A program made the position numbers and the translations under genes. Below are positions 40,478 through 49,260 of a stretch of 64,000 bases of DNA, piece after piece. Source of the stretch: DATBLE01 sp963775695 (GTDB lineage: Bacteria > Actinomycetota > Thermoleophilia > Gaiellales > Gaiellaceae); the NCBI GenBank assembly GCA_963775695.1, contig CAVZJU010000012.1, forward strand, positions 1-64,000. Reading direction: 5' to 3'. Numbering within the stretch: the stretch's first letter is position 1; each line of letters opens with the position of its first letter. The notes beneath the pieces were generated by a model. The model was not told the DNA's origin. It searched no databases and saw only the letters and a list, made by a program, of their open reading frames with translations.

Positions 40478-42954
40478 CCGAGACGGCGTCAGAGACCCAG
40501 GTCGAGCTCGAGGTCGGGTACGCCTCCGGCAAGTCCGTCCCGCGCAAGGAGGACGGCCGGCTCGTCCAGGGCCAGGGCGTGTTCGTGGACGACGTCAAGC
40601 GGCACGGGATGGGCTACGTGCACTTCGTCCGCTCTCCGTACGCGCACGCGCTGATCGTCTCGGTCGACGTCTCCGCCGCGGAGGCGCTCGACGGCGTCTA
40701 CGGCACGCTGACCCCGGGCGAGGTGGTGGACCTGACCGATCCGTTCTTCGAGCTGACCACGCCGCCGGGCAGCCAGATCAAGGACTACGCGCTCGCGGTC
40801 GGCCGCGTCCGCCACATCGGCGAGCCGGTGGTCGCCGTGGTCGCCGAGACGAGGGAGCGCGCCCGTGACGCCGCGGACCTGGTCGAGGTCGAGTACGAGC
40901 CGCTGGACGTGATCGTCGATGCCCGCAGGGCGCAGGACGACGGCGCCCCGTTGCTCCACGACGACGCAGGCACGAACGTCGTCTGGTCGGGCACGTTCGA
41001 CTGGGGCGATGTCGACGGCGCGTTGAAGGCTGCCGACCGCATCGTGAAGATCGAGGAGCTCCACTTCGACCGCTTCTCCTCCACCCCGCTCGAGTGCTCG
41101 GCCGCGCTGGTCGAGCACGACCGCGGCACCGGCCAGTTCACGCTGCACTGCAACCACCAGATGCCCGGCGTGGCGGCGATCTGGATGGGCCCCGCGCTCC
41201 GCGTGCCGCTCGACAAGCTCCGCTTCGTCACCCAGGACATCGGCGGCGGCTTCGGGAACAAGATCACGACGCACACCTATCTGACCGCCTGCTGCCTGCT
41301 CGCCCGCAAGCTGAAGCGGCCGATCCAGTGGACCGAGTGGCGCACCGACCAGCACACCGCGAACGCGCACGGGAACGAGCGCTGGTTCCACGACATCGAG
41401 GTCGCCGTCCAGAACGACGGCACGATGCTGGGCTTCAAGGTGAAGGCGCTGGACGACTGCGGAGCCTTCCCGCGCTACGAGCCGCTCGGCTGCATCATCT
41501 GGGCGCAGGTCACGCCCGGCCTGTACCGCTGGCGCAACATCCGCGTCGACTTCACGCAGGTCGTGACCAACAAGAGCCCGGTGGCGCCGAACCGCGGCTA
41601 CTCGCGCATGCAGCAGCTCTGGCTGACCGAGCGGATCTGCGACATCGTCGCCCACGAGCTCGGCCTCGATCCGGTCGAGGTGCGGAAGCGCAACTACGTG
41701 CGGACCGACGAGATGCCGTACGAGACGCCGAACGGCTGCGTCTACGACTCGGGCGACTACGCGCGCTGCCTGGACATCGCGCTCGAGCTGATCGACTACG
41801 ACGCCGTCCGCGAGCGCCAAAAAGAATCGACAGAGCGGAACGGGGACGGCAAGCTGATCGGCATCGGGATCGGCAGTACGCTCGATTCCGGCACGAACAA
41901 CTTCGGCCAGTCGACGCTGCTCAATCCCGAGCTCCAGTTCTCCGGGAACAACGAGGTGGCGACGATCAAGCTCGACATCTTCGGCGAGATCGTGCTCACG
42001 ATCGGCACCGTCCCCCAGGGGCAGGGCCACGAGACGGTCGCATCGCAGGTGGCGGCCGACATCCTGGGCGTCTCGCCCGACCAGATCCACGTGCGGCCCG
42101 GCCACGACTCGTACTGGAACTCACACGCCGGCTTCTCGGGCACGTACGCGAGCCAGTTCGCGGTCACGGGGCTCGAGGCGGTGAAGGGCGCGACCGAGAA
42201 GCTCTCGCTCGAGATCCGGCGCCTCGCAGGCGGCGTCCTCGGCGGAGCGGACCCGGACGACATCGTGCTCGAGGGCGGCTTCGCCAAGCGCAAGGACAAC
42301 CCGGAGGCGGCGCTGCCGTTCATGGCCTGCGGCGCGATCATCAACGCGAACAACGCGGCGATCCCGCCCGAGCTCCGGGACATCACGCTCAACTGCCGGT
42401 ACGTCTACGTACCGCCGTTCACGATGCCCGACTTCGAGACCAAGTTCGGCAACCTGACGCTGACCTACGCAACGCAGATCCACGCCTGCGTGGTCGAGAT
42501 CGACCCGGAGACGGGCGAGGTGGAGATCGCCGACTACGGAGCGGTCGACGACTGCGGCATCCGGATCCACCCGCAGATCGTCGAGGGGCAGGTGCACGGC
42601 GCCACTGTGCACGCGATCGGCGCCGCCCTGTACGAGACGTTCGCCTACGACGAGTACGGGCAGCTGCTGACGTCCAACTTCTACGACTACCACGTCCCCC
42701 ACGCGCTCGACCTGCCGCAGATCAAGACCGGGCACATCGAGAGCCCCTCGCCGTTCTCGTCCCTCGGCACGAAGGGCATGGGCGAGGGCGGCGGCGCCGC
42801 GATCCACGCGATCTGCGCGGCGATCCAGGACGCCCTGCGCGCCGCGGGCAAGCCGGCGGTGGTCAACGACTCGTTCAACCCGCCCGAGCGGGTCTGGCGG
42901 ATGCTCCAGGCTCCGGAGGAGACGGCGGCTCTCGTGGAGGTAACCACTCAGTGA
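40474..42954 (+). CDS. Molybdenum hydroxylase large (molybdopterin-binding) subunit, unusual active-site loop
   Basis: The 826-residue catalytic subunit of the xanthine-dehydrogenase/CO-dehydrogenase family shows VTQDIGGGFGNKITTHTYL (molybdopterin contact, about residue 252), and a C-terminal SLGTKGMGEGGGAAIHAI with the catalytic Glu at about residue 770. The loop that is AYRCSFR in form I CO dehydrogenase and AYRGAGR in form II is PNRGYSR here (residues 372-378), so this is neither CO dehydrogenase form. It probably hydroxylates an N-heterocycle or aldehyde. Electron flow goes to the two preceding subunits. The next gene encodes a CoxG-like protein. Confidence 0.88.
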   Translation: MTETASETQVELEVGYASGKSVPRKEDGRLVQGQGVFVDDVKRHGMGYVHFVRSPYAHALIVSVDVSAAEALDGVYGTLTPGEVVDLTDPFFELTTPPGSQIKDYALAVGRVRHIGEPVVAVVAETRERARDAADLVEVEYEPLDVIVDARRAQDDGAPLLHDDAGTNVVWSGTFDWGDVDGALKAADRIVKIEELHFDRFSSTPLECSAALVEHDRGTGQFTLHCNHQMPGVAAIWMGPALRVPLDKLRFVTQDIGGGFGNKITTHTYLTACCLLARKLKRPIQWTEWRTDQHTANAHGNERWFHDIEVAVQNDGTMLGFKVKALDDCGAFPRYEPLGCIIWAQVTPGLYRWRNIRVDFTQVVTNKSPVAPNRGYSRMQQLWLTERICDIVAHELGLDPVEVRKRNYVRTDEMPYETPNGCVYDSGDYARCLDIALELIDYDAVRERQKESTERNGDGKLIGIGIGSTLDSGTNNFGQSTLLNPELQFSGNNEVATIKLDIFGEIVLTIGTVPQGQGHETVASQVAADILGVSPDQIHVRPGHDSYWNSHAGFSGTYASQFAVTGLEAVKGATEKLSLEIRRLAGGVLGGADPDDIVLEGGFAKRKDNPEAALPFMACGAIINANNAAIPPELRDITLNCRYVYVPPFTMPDFETKFGNLTLTYATQIHACVVEIDPETGEVEIADYGAVDDCGIRIHPQIVEGQVHGATVHAIGAALYETFAYDEYGQLLTSNFYDYHVPHALDLPQIKTGHIESPSPFSSLGTKGMGEGGGAAIHAICAAIQDALRAAGKPAVVNDSFNPPERVWRMLQAPEETAALVEVTTQ

Positions 42955-43490
42955 AAGTCGAAGGCACGAAGGAGTTCGACGCCCCCGCCCAGCTCGTCTG
43001 GGACGTCCTCAACGACCCGTCCAAGATGGCCAAGCTGCTCCCGGGTGTGGAGAGCTTCGAGATCCAGGACGACCGGCACTGGAAGGCGTCGGTGAAGATC
43101 CCGCTCGGCATGGGCGGGCTGAAGCTGAACTTCAACTTCGAGAAGCTCGAGGAGCGGCCGATCGAGTACGCCAAGCTCGCCTCGAAGGGCCAGGGCGTGG
43201 GCGCGATCGTCGCCATGGAGACGGAGTTCAACCTGAAGGCCGAGGGCGAGCGGACCCACATGGACTGGGTCGCGGACGTCCGCGTGGCCGGCCCGATCGG
43301 GAGCATGGGCCAGCGCGTCTTCCAGCCGATCGTCAATCAGCAGGTCGGGAACGTGCTGAACGCGCTCGAGGAGCAGGTGGCCGAGGCGAAAGGCGACGGG
43401 TCGGGCGGCGCCGAGGAGGGCATCCATCCGGCCTCGCCCGCAGCGTACGAGGCCGAGCCCGGCGCTCCGACACACTCGACCGACGACTGA
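42951..43490 (+). CDS. CoxG-like SRPBCC protein
   Basis: The 179-residue START/SRPBCC-fold protein begins MKVEGTKEFDAPAQLVWDVLNDPSKMAKLLPGVESFE, and contains RVAGPIGSMGQRVFQPIVNQQVGNVLNALEEQV, characteristic of CoxG (carbon monoxide dehydrogenase subunit G family). CoxG proteins anchor or help mature the Mo hydroxylase at the membrane. The C-terminal 35 residues are Pro/Gly/Ala-rich and acidic. The GTG start overlaps the stop of the large subunit. Confidence 0.88.
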   Translation: MKVEGTKEFDAPAQLVWDVLNDPSKMAKLLPGVESFEIQDDRHWKASVKIPLGMGGLKLNFNFEKLEERPIEYAKLASKGQGVGAIVAMETEFNLKAEGERTHMDWVADVRVAGPIGSMGQRVFQPIVNQQVGNVLNALEEQVAEAKGDGSGGAEEGIHPASPAAYEAEPGAPTHSTDD

Positions 43491-43500
43491 GGATCGAGGC

Positions 43501-44544
43501 GTGCCCCCGCCGTTCCGCATCGGCGTCATGCAGCTGACGATGGAGCCGCTCGAGGAGATCCTCGAGCACGCCCGCGCCATGGACGAGGGCGGCTTCGACA
43601 CGATCTGGCTCGCCGAGGCCTATCCGTGGTGGCGCAAGCACTCGATGGAGGCGCGCTCGTCCACCGCACTCTCGGCGCTCGTCGCCCGCGAGACCGGGCG
43701 GCTGGCGGTCGGCTGGGGGATCATCTCGCCGTTCACGCGCCACCCGATCCAGATCGCGATGGAGGCGCGCGTGACGCAGGAGGCCGCCGGCCCCGACCGG
43801 TTCTACCTCGGGCTCGGCGTCTCGAAGATCTTCATGCGCCACGCGGCGATCGACTCCAAGCCCGTGGCGGCGATGAAGGAGGCCGCCGAGATCATCCGGG
43901 GCGTGCTCGGAGGCGGGGCCGTGGACGTGGACGGCAAGGTCTTCTCGGCGCACGTCCCCGCGTTGAAAGACGACGCGGACGCACCCCGGTGGAACGTGCC
44001 GATCTACTTCGCCGGCACGGGGCCGATGATGCTGCGCGCCTCGGCGCAGGCGGCGGACGGGCTGCTCACCGCCTCGATCACGACACCGGCGTTCGTCCGT
44101 CATGTCCGCGGCGAGCTGGAGCAGGCCGGCCGCGATCCCGACGAGATCGATCTCGGCTGCACCATCGTCGCGTCGATCGACGAGGACCGCGACAAGGGCC
44201 GCGACGGCGCCCGCGAGATCGCCGCCATGTACCTGGCGAACAAGGTGCAGAACATCCAGGGCGCGGCTGACACGCTGCTCGAGTGCGCCGGCCTGACGCA
44301 GGACGAGATCCGTCCCGTCGCCGACGCGATGGAGCAGGGCGGCCGCCTGGCCGCGAAGGCGGCGGTCACCGACGAGATCCTCGACAAGTGCAAACCGATC
44401 GCCGGCACGCCCGAGGACTGCGTCGCCGCGATCCGGGAGTATCGCGAGGCCGGCTGCACCCACGTCATGCTGGAGCTCTGGGGCGAAGACAGGATCGGTC
44501 AGCTGGCCCGTTTCAGCCGCGAGGTTCTGCCGCACGTCAGGTGA
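43501..44544 (+). CDS. Luciferase-like (LLM class) flavin-dependent oxidoreductase
   Basis: The 347-residue TIM-barrel protein has FRIGVMQLTMEPLEEILEHARAMDEGGFDTIWLAEAYPW, RFYLGLGVSKIFMRH and VPIYFAGTGPMMLRASAQAADGLLTASITTPAFV, typical of bacterial luciferase-like monooxygenases and F420-dependent oxidoreductases. It uses reduced FMN or F420 to oxidise a small organic molecule. It follows coxG by 10 nt and may act on the product of the Mo hydroxylase. The cofactor cannot be told with certainty. Confidence 0.87.
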   Translation: MPPPFRIGVMQLTMEPLEEILEHARAMDEGGFDTIWLAEAYPWWRKHSMEARSSTALSALVARETGRLAVGWGIISPFTRHPIQIAMEARVTQEAAGPDRFYLGLGVSKIFMRHAAIDSKPVAAMKEAAEIIRGVLGGGAVDVDGKVFSAHVPALKDDADAPRWNVPIYFAGTGPMMLRASAQAADGLLTASITTPAFVRHVRGELEQAGRDPDEIDLGCTIVASIDEDRDKGRDGAREIAAMYLANKVQNIQGAADTLLECAGLTQDEIRPVADAMEQGGRLAAKAAVTDEILDKCKPIAGTPEDCVAAIREYREAGCTHVMLELWGEDRIGQLARFSREVLPHVR

Positions 44545-44692
44545 GCCGGGGCCTCTCGTCCGGCGGGTGGGCCTGCCGCGACGCGTCGAAGATCCAGGCG
44601 ATCCCGGCGAACAACAAGATCCGCTTTCCATCTGCCGGACAGCCCGAGCAGCCGGATTCGTCGGCGAGCTCGACCACTAGTATCAGGCGGCC

Positions 44693-45931
44693 ATGCAGAT
44701 GAAGCGGAGCTCGGGCCTCCAGGTCGACCGGCGCAGCCTCGTCGAGACGGCGAGCGCCATGGTCGACATCCCCAGCCCCACCGGGTCGGAGCAGGCGATG
44801 GCCGAGCACATGGCCGGCGTGTTCCACGACATGGGCTTGCAGGTGCAGTGGCAGGAGGTCGAGGACGGCCGGCCCAACGTGATCGGGACCTGGCGCGGGA
44901 CGGGCGGCGGCAAGACGCTGATGTTCAACGGCCACATGGACACCTCGTACTCGGGGCACGAGCCCTGGCTGGCCGGTCACCGCGGGTTCCTGCCCGAGGC
45001 ACGCGTCGAGGGCGACTACCTCTTCGGACTCGGCATCTCGAACATGAAGGGCGCGCTCGCCTGCTACGTCGAAGCCGTTCACGCGCTCCAGGCGGCGGGC
45101 ATCCGGCTGAAGGGCGACGTGCTGATCGCCGCGGTCGTCGGCGAGATCGAGAAGACGCAGTGGGGCGAGGAGTTCCGCGGGAAGGAGTACCGCGGCTACG
45201 CAGCCGGATCGCGGCACCTGGTCTCGCACGGCGGGGTCGCCGACATGTGCGTGCTCGGCGAGCCGACCGAGCAGCGGATCGTGCTCGGCCATTACGGCTC
45301 GATCTGGATGCGGCTGACGACGCACGGGCCGTTCGTGCACACCGCGTTCAGCGGCGGCCGCTCGGAGGAGAACTCGATCCTGCGCATGCGTGCGGTTCTC
45401 GACGCGGTGCAGGAGTGGATCCCCGAATGGCAGGCACGCACCTCCTACGGCGAAAAGCCCGGGGTGGTCAACGTCGGCGCGATCCGCGGCGGCTTCCCCT
45501 GGCGGGTGTCGCGGACGCCTGAGCGCACCTCGCTCTTCCTCGACGTACGTGTGCCGCCGACGATGCCGATGGCGGAGGCCCGTGCCGCGCTCGGCGACTG
45601 GGTGCGCACGCTGCAGCAGCGCTTCCCCGACTTCGGGCTCGACTGGGAGATCTACGTGTCGGCGCCCGGCGCCGAGATCGAGGAGGGTCACGAGCTCGTC
45701 CGCGCGATCGACGAGTCGCACACGGAGGTGTACGGCTCCGCCCCCGACCGCGACACGGTGCGCTGGTTCTCGGACGCGAGCGTCCTCACCCGCTACGGGA
45801 TCCCGACCGTGAACTACGGCACGTCCAGCGGCCTGCCCGGCGCCGAGGGCGAGAACCTGGAGATCCGCGGCCTCGTCGACACCGCTCGGGTGTACGCGCT
45901 CGCCGCACAGCGGATCTGCGGGATCGCGTGA
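44693..45931 (+). CDS. M20-family peptidase/deacylase
   Basis: The 412-residue zinc hydrolase of the ArgE/DapE type has the first ligand motif FNGHMDTSYSG (His, Asp), VEGDYLFGLGISNMKGALACYVEA (bridging Asp replaced by Ser/Asn in GISNMKG, where the family usually has GxxDMKG), VGEIEKTQ (acidic pair) and VLGEPTE. The change of the bridging Asp (D to N) is notable and could lower or alter activity. It may cleave N-acyl amino acids. A TAGTAT box lies 9 nt before the ATG, and the next gene overlaps by GTGA. Confidence 0.82.
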   Translation: MQMKRSSGLQVDRRSLVETASAMVDIPSPTGSEQAMAEHMAGVFHDMGLQVQWQEVEDGRPNVIGTWRGTGGGKTLMFNGHMDTSYSGHEPWLAGHRGFLPEARVEGDYLFGLGISNMKGALACYVEAVHALQAAGIRLKGDVLIAAVVGEIEKTQWGEEFRGKEYRGYAAGSRHLVSHGGVADMCVLGEPTEQRIVLGHYGSIWMRLTTHGPFVHTAFSGGRSEENSILRMRAVLDAVQEWIPEWQARTSYGEKPGVVNVGAIRGGFPWRVSRTPERTSLFLDVRVPPTMPMAEARAALGDWVRTLQQRFPDFGLDWEIYVSAPGAEIEEGHELVRAIDESHTEVYGSAPDRDTVRWFSDASVLTRYGIPTVNYGTSSGLPGAEGENLEIRGLVDTARVYALAAQRICGIA

Positions 45932-46476
45932 GCCTCTATGAACTGCCGCCTGATCTGCCCACGCCGGTCGACGACGGGGCCTGCGCGCATCTCGAGGACA
46001 CGACCGTACCGGCACTGGAGCTGGAGTCCACGCTCCGGCCGATCGACCTCGCGGACTTCGCCGCCGGGCGCGCCGTGCTGTACGTCTACCCGCGCACGGG
46101 CCGGCCGGGGCGGGAGGTGCCGGCCGAATGGGACGCGATTCCGGGCGCACGCGGGTGCACGCCGCAGTCGTGCGGCTTCCGCGACCACCGCGAGGAGTTA
46201 CGGCGAATGAGTGTGCGGCTCGCCGGGCTGTCGGCCCAGACGCTCGAGGAGCAGATCGAGCTCTCGGAGCGGCTCGGGCTGCTCCACCCGGTGCTTGCCG
46301 ACCCCGACCTCCGCCTTCGAGACGAGCTGAGGCTTCCGACATTCGAGTTCGAGGGCGCGACGTTGTACAAGCGGGTGACGCTGGTCTGCTCGGGCGGGCG
46401 GATCACGAAGGTCTTCTACCCGGTCTTCCCGCCCGACCGGAACGCGGAGGAGGTGGTCGCGTGGCTCGGCTCGTGA
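45928..46476 (+). CDS. Peroxiredoxin (AhpC/TSA family)
   Basis: This 182-residue thioredoxin-fold protein has the segment VPAEWDAIPGARGCTPQSCGFRDHREEL, with two cysteines in CTPQSC and the conserved Arg, as in bacterioferritin-comigratory-type thiol peroxidases with the GCTPQSC motif. The C-terminus FYPVFPPDRNAEEVVAWL is standard. It may protect the flavin monooxygenases from peroxide. The start is GTG at 45928, overlapping the M20 gene. The 3' end overlaps the next gene by 16 nt. Confidence 0.83.
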   Translation: MSLYELPPDLPTPVDDGACAHLEDTTVPALELESTLRPIDLADFAAGRAVLYVYPRTGRPGREVPAEWDAIPGARGCTPQSCGFRDHREELRRMSVRLAGLSAQTLEEQIELSERLGLLHPVLADPDLRLRDELRLPTFEFEGATLYKRVTLVCSGGRITKVFYPVFPPDRNAEEVVAWLGS

Positions 46477-47330
46477 CGTTCGACGAGGGACGTGTCGGTC
46501 GCGTGGAAGGCGACGACATCGTCGTCCTGGACGTACCGACGTTGCGCGAGTGGTTCGAGCGCGGCGGCGCCGCCGAGACCGGGGAGCGCGTGCCGCTGGC
46601 GGGCGCACGACTGCGGCCGCCGATCGTCCCGAAGAAGTTCTTCCACACCGCCGGAAACTTCCGCGAGCACGAGGAGGAGTCGAAGCAGGTCGACTGGTCG
46701 CACAAGATCGCGCCCTGGATCGTCTTCTTCCAGAACGTCGACGCACTGGTCGGGCAGGACGAGCCTGTCATCTTTCCGGAGCACCTGACCGAGGAGCTCG
46801 ACTACGAGCTCGAGCTGGCGGTGGTGATCGGCCGAGCCGGCAAGTGGTTCGGGCCGGAGGAGGCGATGGACTACGTCGCCGGCTACGTGATCTTCAACGA
46901 CATCACCGCCCGTGACATTCAGCGCCGCGAGATGGAATCCGGCGTGTTCTCGTTCTGCAAGGCGATCGACACGTTCTGTCCCCTCGGCCCGTGGATCGTC
47001 ACGGCGGACGAGATCCCCGACCCACACGACCTCGCGATGGAGCTGCGGGTCAACGGCGAGGTGCGCCAGACCTCGCACTCGTCCCGGATGGCGGTGACGA
47101 TCCCCGAGATCGTCGCGCACTACTCGGCGCTCGGGTACTCCGCCGGAGACGTGCTTTCCACGGGGACCGTGTCGGGCGTGGCCGGGTTCTCGCCGGACGC
47201 GGCGTCCCTCTATCTCAAGCCCGGCGACGTGATGGAGGCCGAGATCGAGAAGATCGGCGTCCTCCGCAACCCGGTGATCTCGTGGCAGGAAGGCCACGGC
47301 GAGCCGGCGCCGCCGCGCGTGCGGTGGTAG
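46461..47330 (+). CDS. Fumarylacetoacetate hydrolase family protein
   Basis: The 289-residue hydrolase shows the FAH metal triad: DYELELAVVIGRAGK (Glu, Glu) and AGYVIFNDITARDIQRRE (Asp), followed by KAIDTFCPLGPWIV and GDVLSTGTVSGVAG. The family cleaves C-C bonds of beta-dicarbonyl acids or decarboxylates oxaloacetate, often in aromatic or heterocycle degradation. The start is GTG at 46461 inside the end of the peroxiredoxin gene; the stop overlaps the metallo-beta-lactamase start. Confidence 0.9.
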   Translation: MARLVTFDEGRVGRVEGDDIVVLDVPTLREWFERGGAAETGERVPLAGARLRPPIVPKKFFHTAGNFREHEEESKQVDWSHKIAPWIVFFQNVDALVGQDEPVIFPEHLTEELDYELELAVVIGRAGKWFGPEEAMDYVAGYVIFNDITARDIQRREMESGVFSFCKAIDTFCPLGPWIVTADEIPDPHDLAMELRVNGEVRQTSHSSRMAVTIPEIVAHYSALGYSAGDVLSTGTVSGVAGFSPDAASLYLKPGDVMEAEIEKIGVLRNPVISWQEGHGEPAPPRVRW

Positions 47331-48052
47331 TCGGCGACTTCGAGGTCGACGCCCTTCTCGACGCCGAGGGTTCGTTCGGCACGTACACCGAACTCTTCCC
47401 GGAGGCGACCGAGGACGACTGGGCCCACTGGCGGGAGCACCAACCGGACCTCTTCGACGGCGAGCGCTGGCGACTGCCCTTCCGGTCATACCTGATCAGA
47501 GGCGGCGGCCGGACGATTCTCGTCGACACCGGCGTGGGCCCGCAGGGCGGTGGCGACTTCCTCCCCGAGCGCCAGGGCTGGCTACCCGGCGAGCTCGAGC
47601 GCCTCGACGCGGCTCCGGACACGGTCTTCCTCACCCACGTCCACGTCGACCATGTCGGCTGGAACCACGCCTTCGCCGGCGTGCCGCTCGTCGCGCACCC
47701 TGAGAGCATCGCCCTTTCCGCGGAGCGCGGGCGGCCGCTTCCCGGAGCCACCGCGGTCGCGGGCGAAGCAGAGCTGGCGCCGGGGATCGTCGCCTTCGAG
47801 ACTCCCGGCCACCTGCCCGGCCACATGAGCCTCCGGGTCGGGGACGAGCTCGTCGTCCTCGGCGACGTCGCGGTTCACCCCGCCCAGCTGGCCCGGCCGG
47901 GCCTCGTCTACGACTCCGACGCCGACGCCGAGCGTTCGGCGCGGACGCGGGCAGACGTGGTGTCCGCGTACGGCGACCGGATCCTGGCCTGCGGCCACTT
48001 CCCAGGCTCGGGCTTCGGCCGCATCGTCGACGGCATGTGGGCGGCTCTCTAG
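47324..48052 (+). CDS. Metallo-beta-lactamase-fold hydrolase
   Basis: The 242-residue protein has the zinc motif FLTHVHVDHVGWNHAFAG (HxHxDH), a downstream ETPGHLPGHMSLRVGDELVVLGD (His, Asp ligands) and ACGHFPGSGFGRI at the end. The closest functional group is that of quorum-quenching lactonases and related MBL hydrolases that open lactones or esters. The substrate is unknown. GTG at 47324 overlaps the FAH gene by 7 nt, so it belongs to the same unit. Confidence 0.88.
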   Translation: MVVGDFEVDALLDAEGSFGTYTELFPEATEDDWAHWREHQPDLFDGERWRLPFRSYLIRGGGRTILVDTGVGPQGGGDFLPERQGWLPGELERLDAAPDTVFLTHVHVDHVGWNHAFAGVPLVAHPESIALSAERGRPLPGATAVAGEAELAPGIVAFETPGHLPGHMSLRVGDELVVLGDVAVHPAQLARPGLVYDSDADAERSARTRADVVSAYGDRILACGHFPGSGFGRIVDGMWAAL

Positions 48053-48090
48053 AGTCGGACGCCTGCGGGCTCTGACCCTGCAAAAGGCTG

Positions 48091-48096
48091 TAGGTT
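48091..48096 (+). promoter_or_regulatory. -10 box, leaderless start of the M24 gene
   Basis: TAGGTT lies exactly 6 nt before the ATG at 48103. Confidence 0.5.
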
Positions 48097-48102
48097 CAAC
48101 CC

Positions 48103-49260
48103 ATGGCCTGGCCGCGCGACGACGCGAAGCTCGACCGCGTCCGCGCGCTCATGGCCGAGCGGGAGCTCGACGCGCTCGTCGTGCGCGCGCCGGACAACGT
48201 CCTCTACCTGACCAACTTCTGGGGCATGAAGGGCTTCGACGCCTGCGTCTTCCCCCGCGAAGAGGAGCCCACGCTCGTCTGCCTGGAGCCGTCGGCCGAG
48301 GACGTCGCCCGCACGGCCTGGACGCAGGAGGTCCGGTTCTTCGGCGGCTACGACGCAACCGACCCGCGGCCGCCCGGGCTGCGCGCTCTCGACCTCGCCC
48401 GTGAGGCTGCGTCGCAGTATGAGCGGGTCGGCCTCGAGCTCTCCCTCGGCACGCAGGCGACCGACCGCATGGTCGGCGAGCCGACCACCTACCCGAAGGC
48501 GTGGTTCGACGCCTTCCCGGACGCGGCCGACGCCACGCCGCTCCTGAACGAGGCCCGCGCGGTCAAGACCGGGCAGGAGATCGAGCGAATGCGGCTCGCG
48601 AACGAGATCGCCGCCGCGGCGATGGAGCACGTACAGGGCGTCCTCCGACCCGGCATGACCTGCGCCCAGGCCGCAGCGGAGTGGCAGGGCTTCGTCCACG
48701 GTGAGGGCACCGGCTGGAACGGGCAGGTCGAGCTCGCACTGCCGTTCTCGCTCGTCTGGTCGGGCCCGAGCATCAGGACGTTCACCGCGACCACCGCCGA
48801 CCCGATCGTCGAGGACGAGCCGACGCTGTTCGAGATCTGGGTCTGCGCCGACGGCTACTGGGCCGACCACACGAAGAACCTCTGCCCCGGGAGCCTCACG
48901 CCGCGCTACGCGGAGCTGCTCGACCAGCTCACCTCGATCTACGACGCCGCGGTCTCGTTCTGCCGGCCCGGGGCCGGCCTGGCAGAGCTCGACCGCCGTG
49001 TCCGCGAGGGCATCGCCGCCGCAGGCTACGAGGGCCAGCCGAGCCACCCGCTCTGCCACGGCATCGGTGCGCGCGCCCACGAGCCACCGTACGCCCACCA
49101 GGCCGGCGGCGGCGAGATCGCCGAGAGCATGGTGCTCGCGATCGAGCCCGGCATCTACTGGCCCGAGGGCGGCGGCCTCCGGCTCGAGGACAACTTCCTG
49201 GTCACGGCGGACGGCCCCGAGAAGCTGTCACCGTTTCCCGATGGCGTCGTCGAGATCTGA
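48103..49260 (+). CDS. M24-family metallopeptidase (Xaa-Pro peptidase/creatinase fold)
   Basis: The 385-residue pita-bread-fold enzyme has an N-terminal creatinase domain (LDALVVRAPDNVLYLTNFWGMKGFDA) and a catalytic domain with WVCADGYWADHTKNLCPG (Asp ligands), PSHPLCHGIGARAHEPP (His), LAIEPGIYWPEGG (Glu) and RLEDNFLVT (Glu). All five metal ligands are present. It may cleave a peptide, creatine-like guanidino compound or another amide. It overlaps the HMGL gene by 20 nt. Confidence 0.88.
   Translation: MAWPRDDAKLDRVRALMAERELDALVVRAPDNVLYLTNFWGMKGFDACVFPREEEPTLVCLEPSAEDVARTAWTQEVRFFGGYDATDPRPPGLRALDLAREAASQYERVGLELSLGTQATDRMVGEPTTYPKAWFDAFPDAADATPLLNEARAVKTGQEIERMRLANEIAAAAMEHVQGVLRPGMTCAQAAAEWQGFVHGEGTGWNGQVELALPFSLVWSGPSIRTFTATTADPIVEDEPTLFEIWVCADGYWADHTKNLCPGSLTPRYAELLDQLTSIYDAAVSFCRPGAGLAELDRRVREGIAAAGYEGQPSHPLCHGIGARAHEPPYAHQAGGGEIAESMVLAIEPGIYWPEGGGLRLEDNFLVTADGPEKLSPFPDGVVEI

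Noticed and set aside
44537..44698. A 53-codon minus-strand frame with CSGC and a hydrophobic segment between the LLM and M20 genes
   Set aside because: It overlaps the M20 promoter and start, has no upstream signals, and its codon bias is weak; coding potential is not supported.
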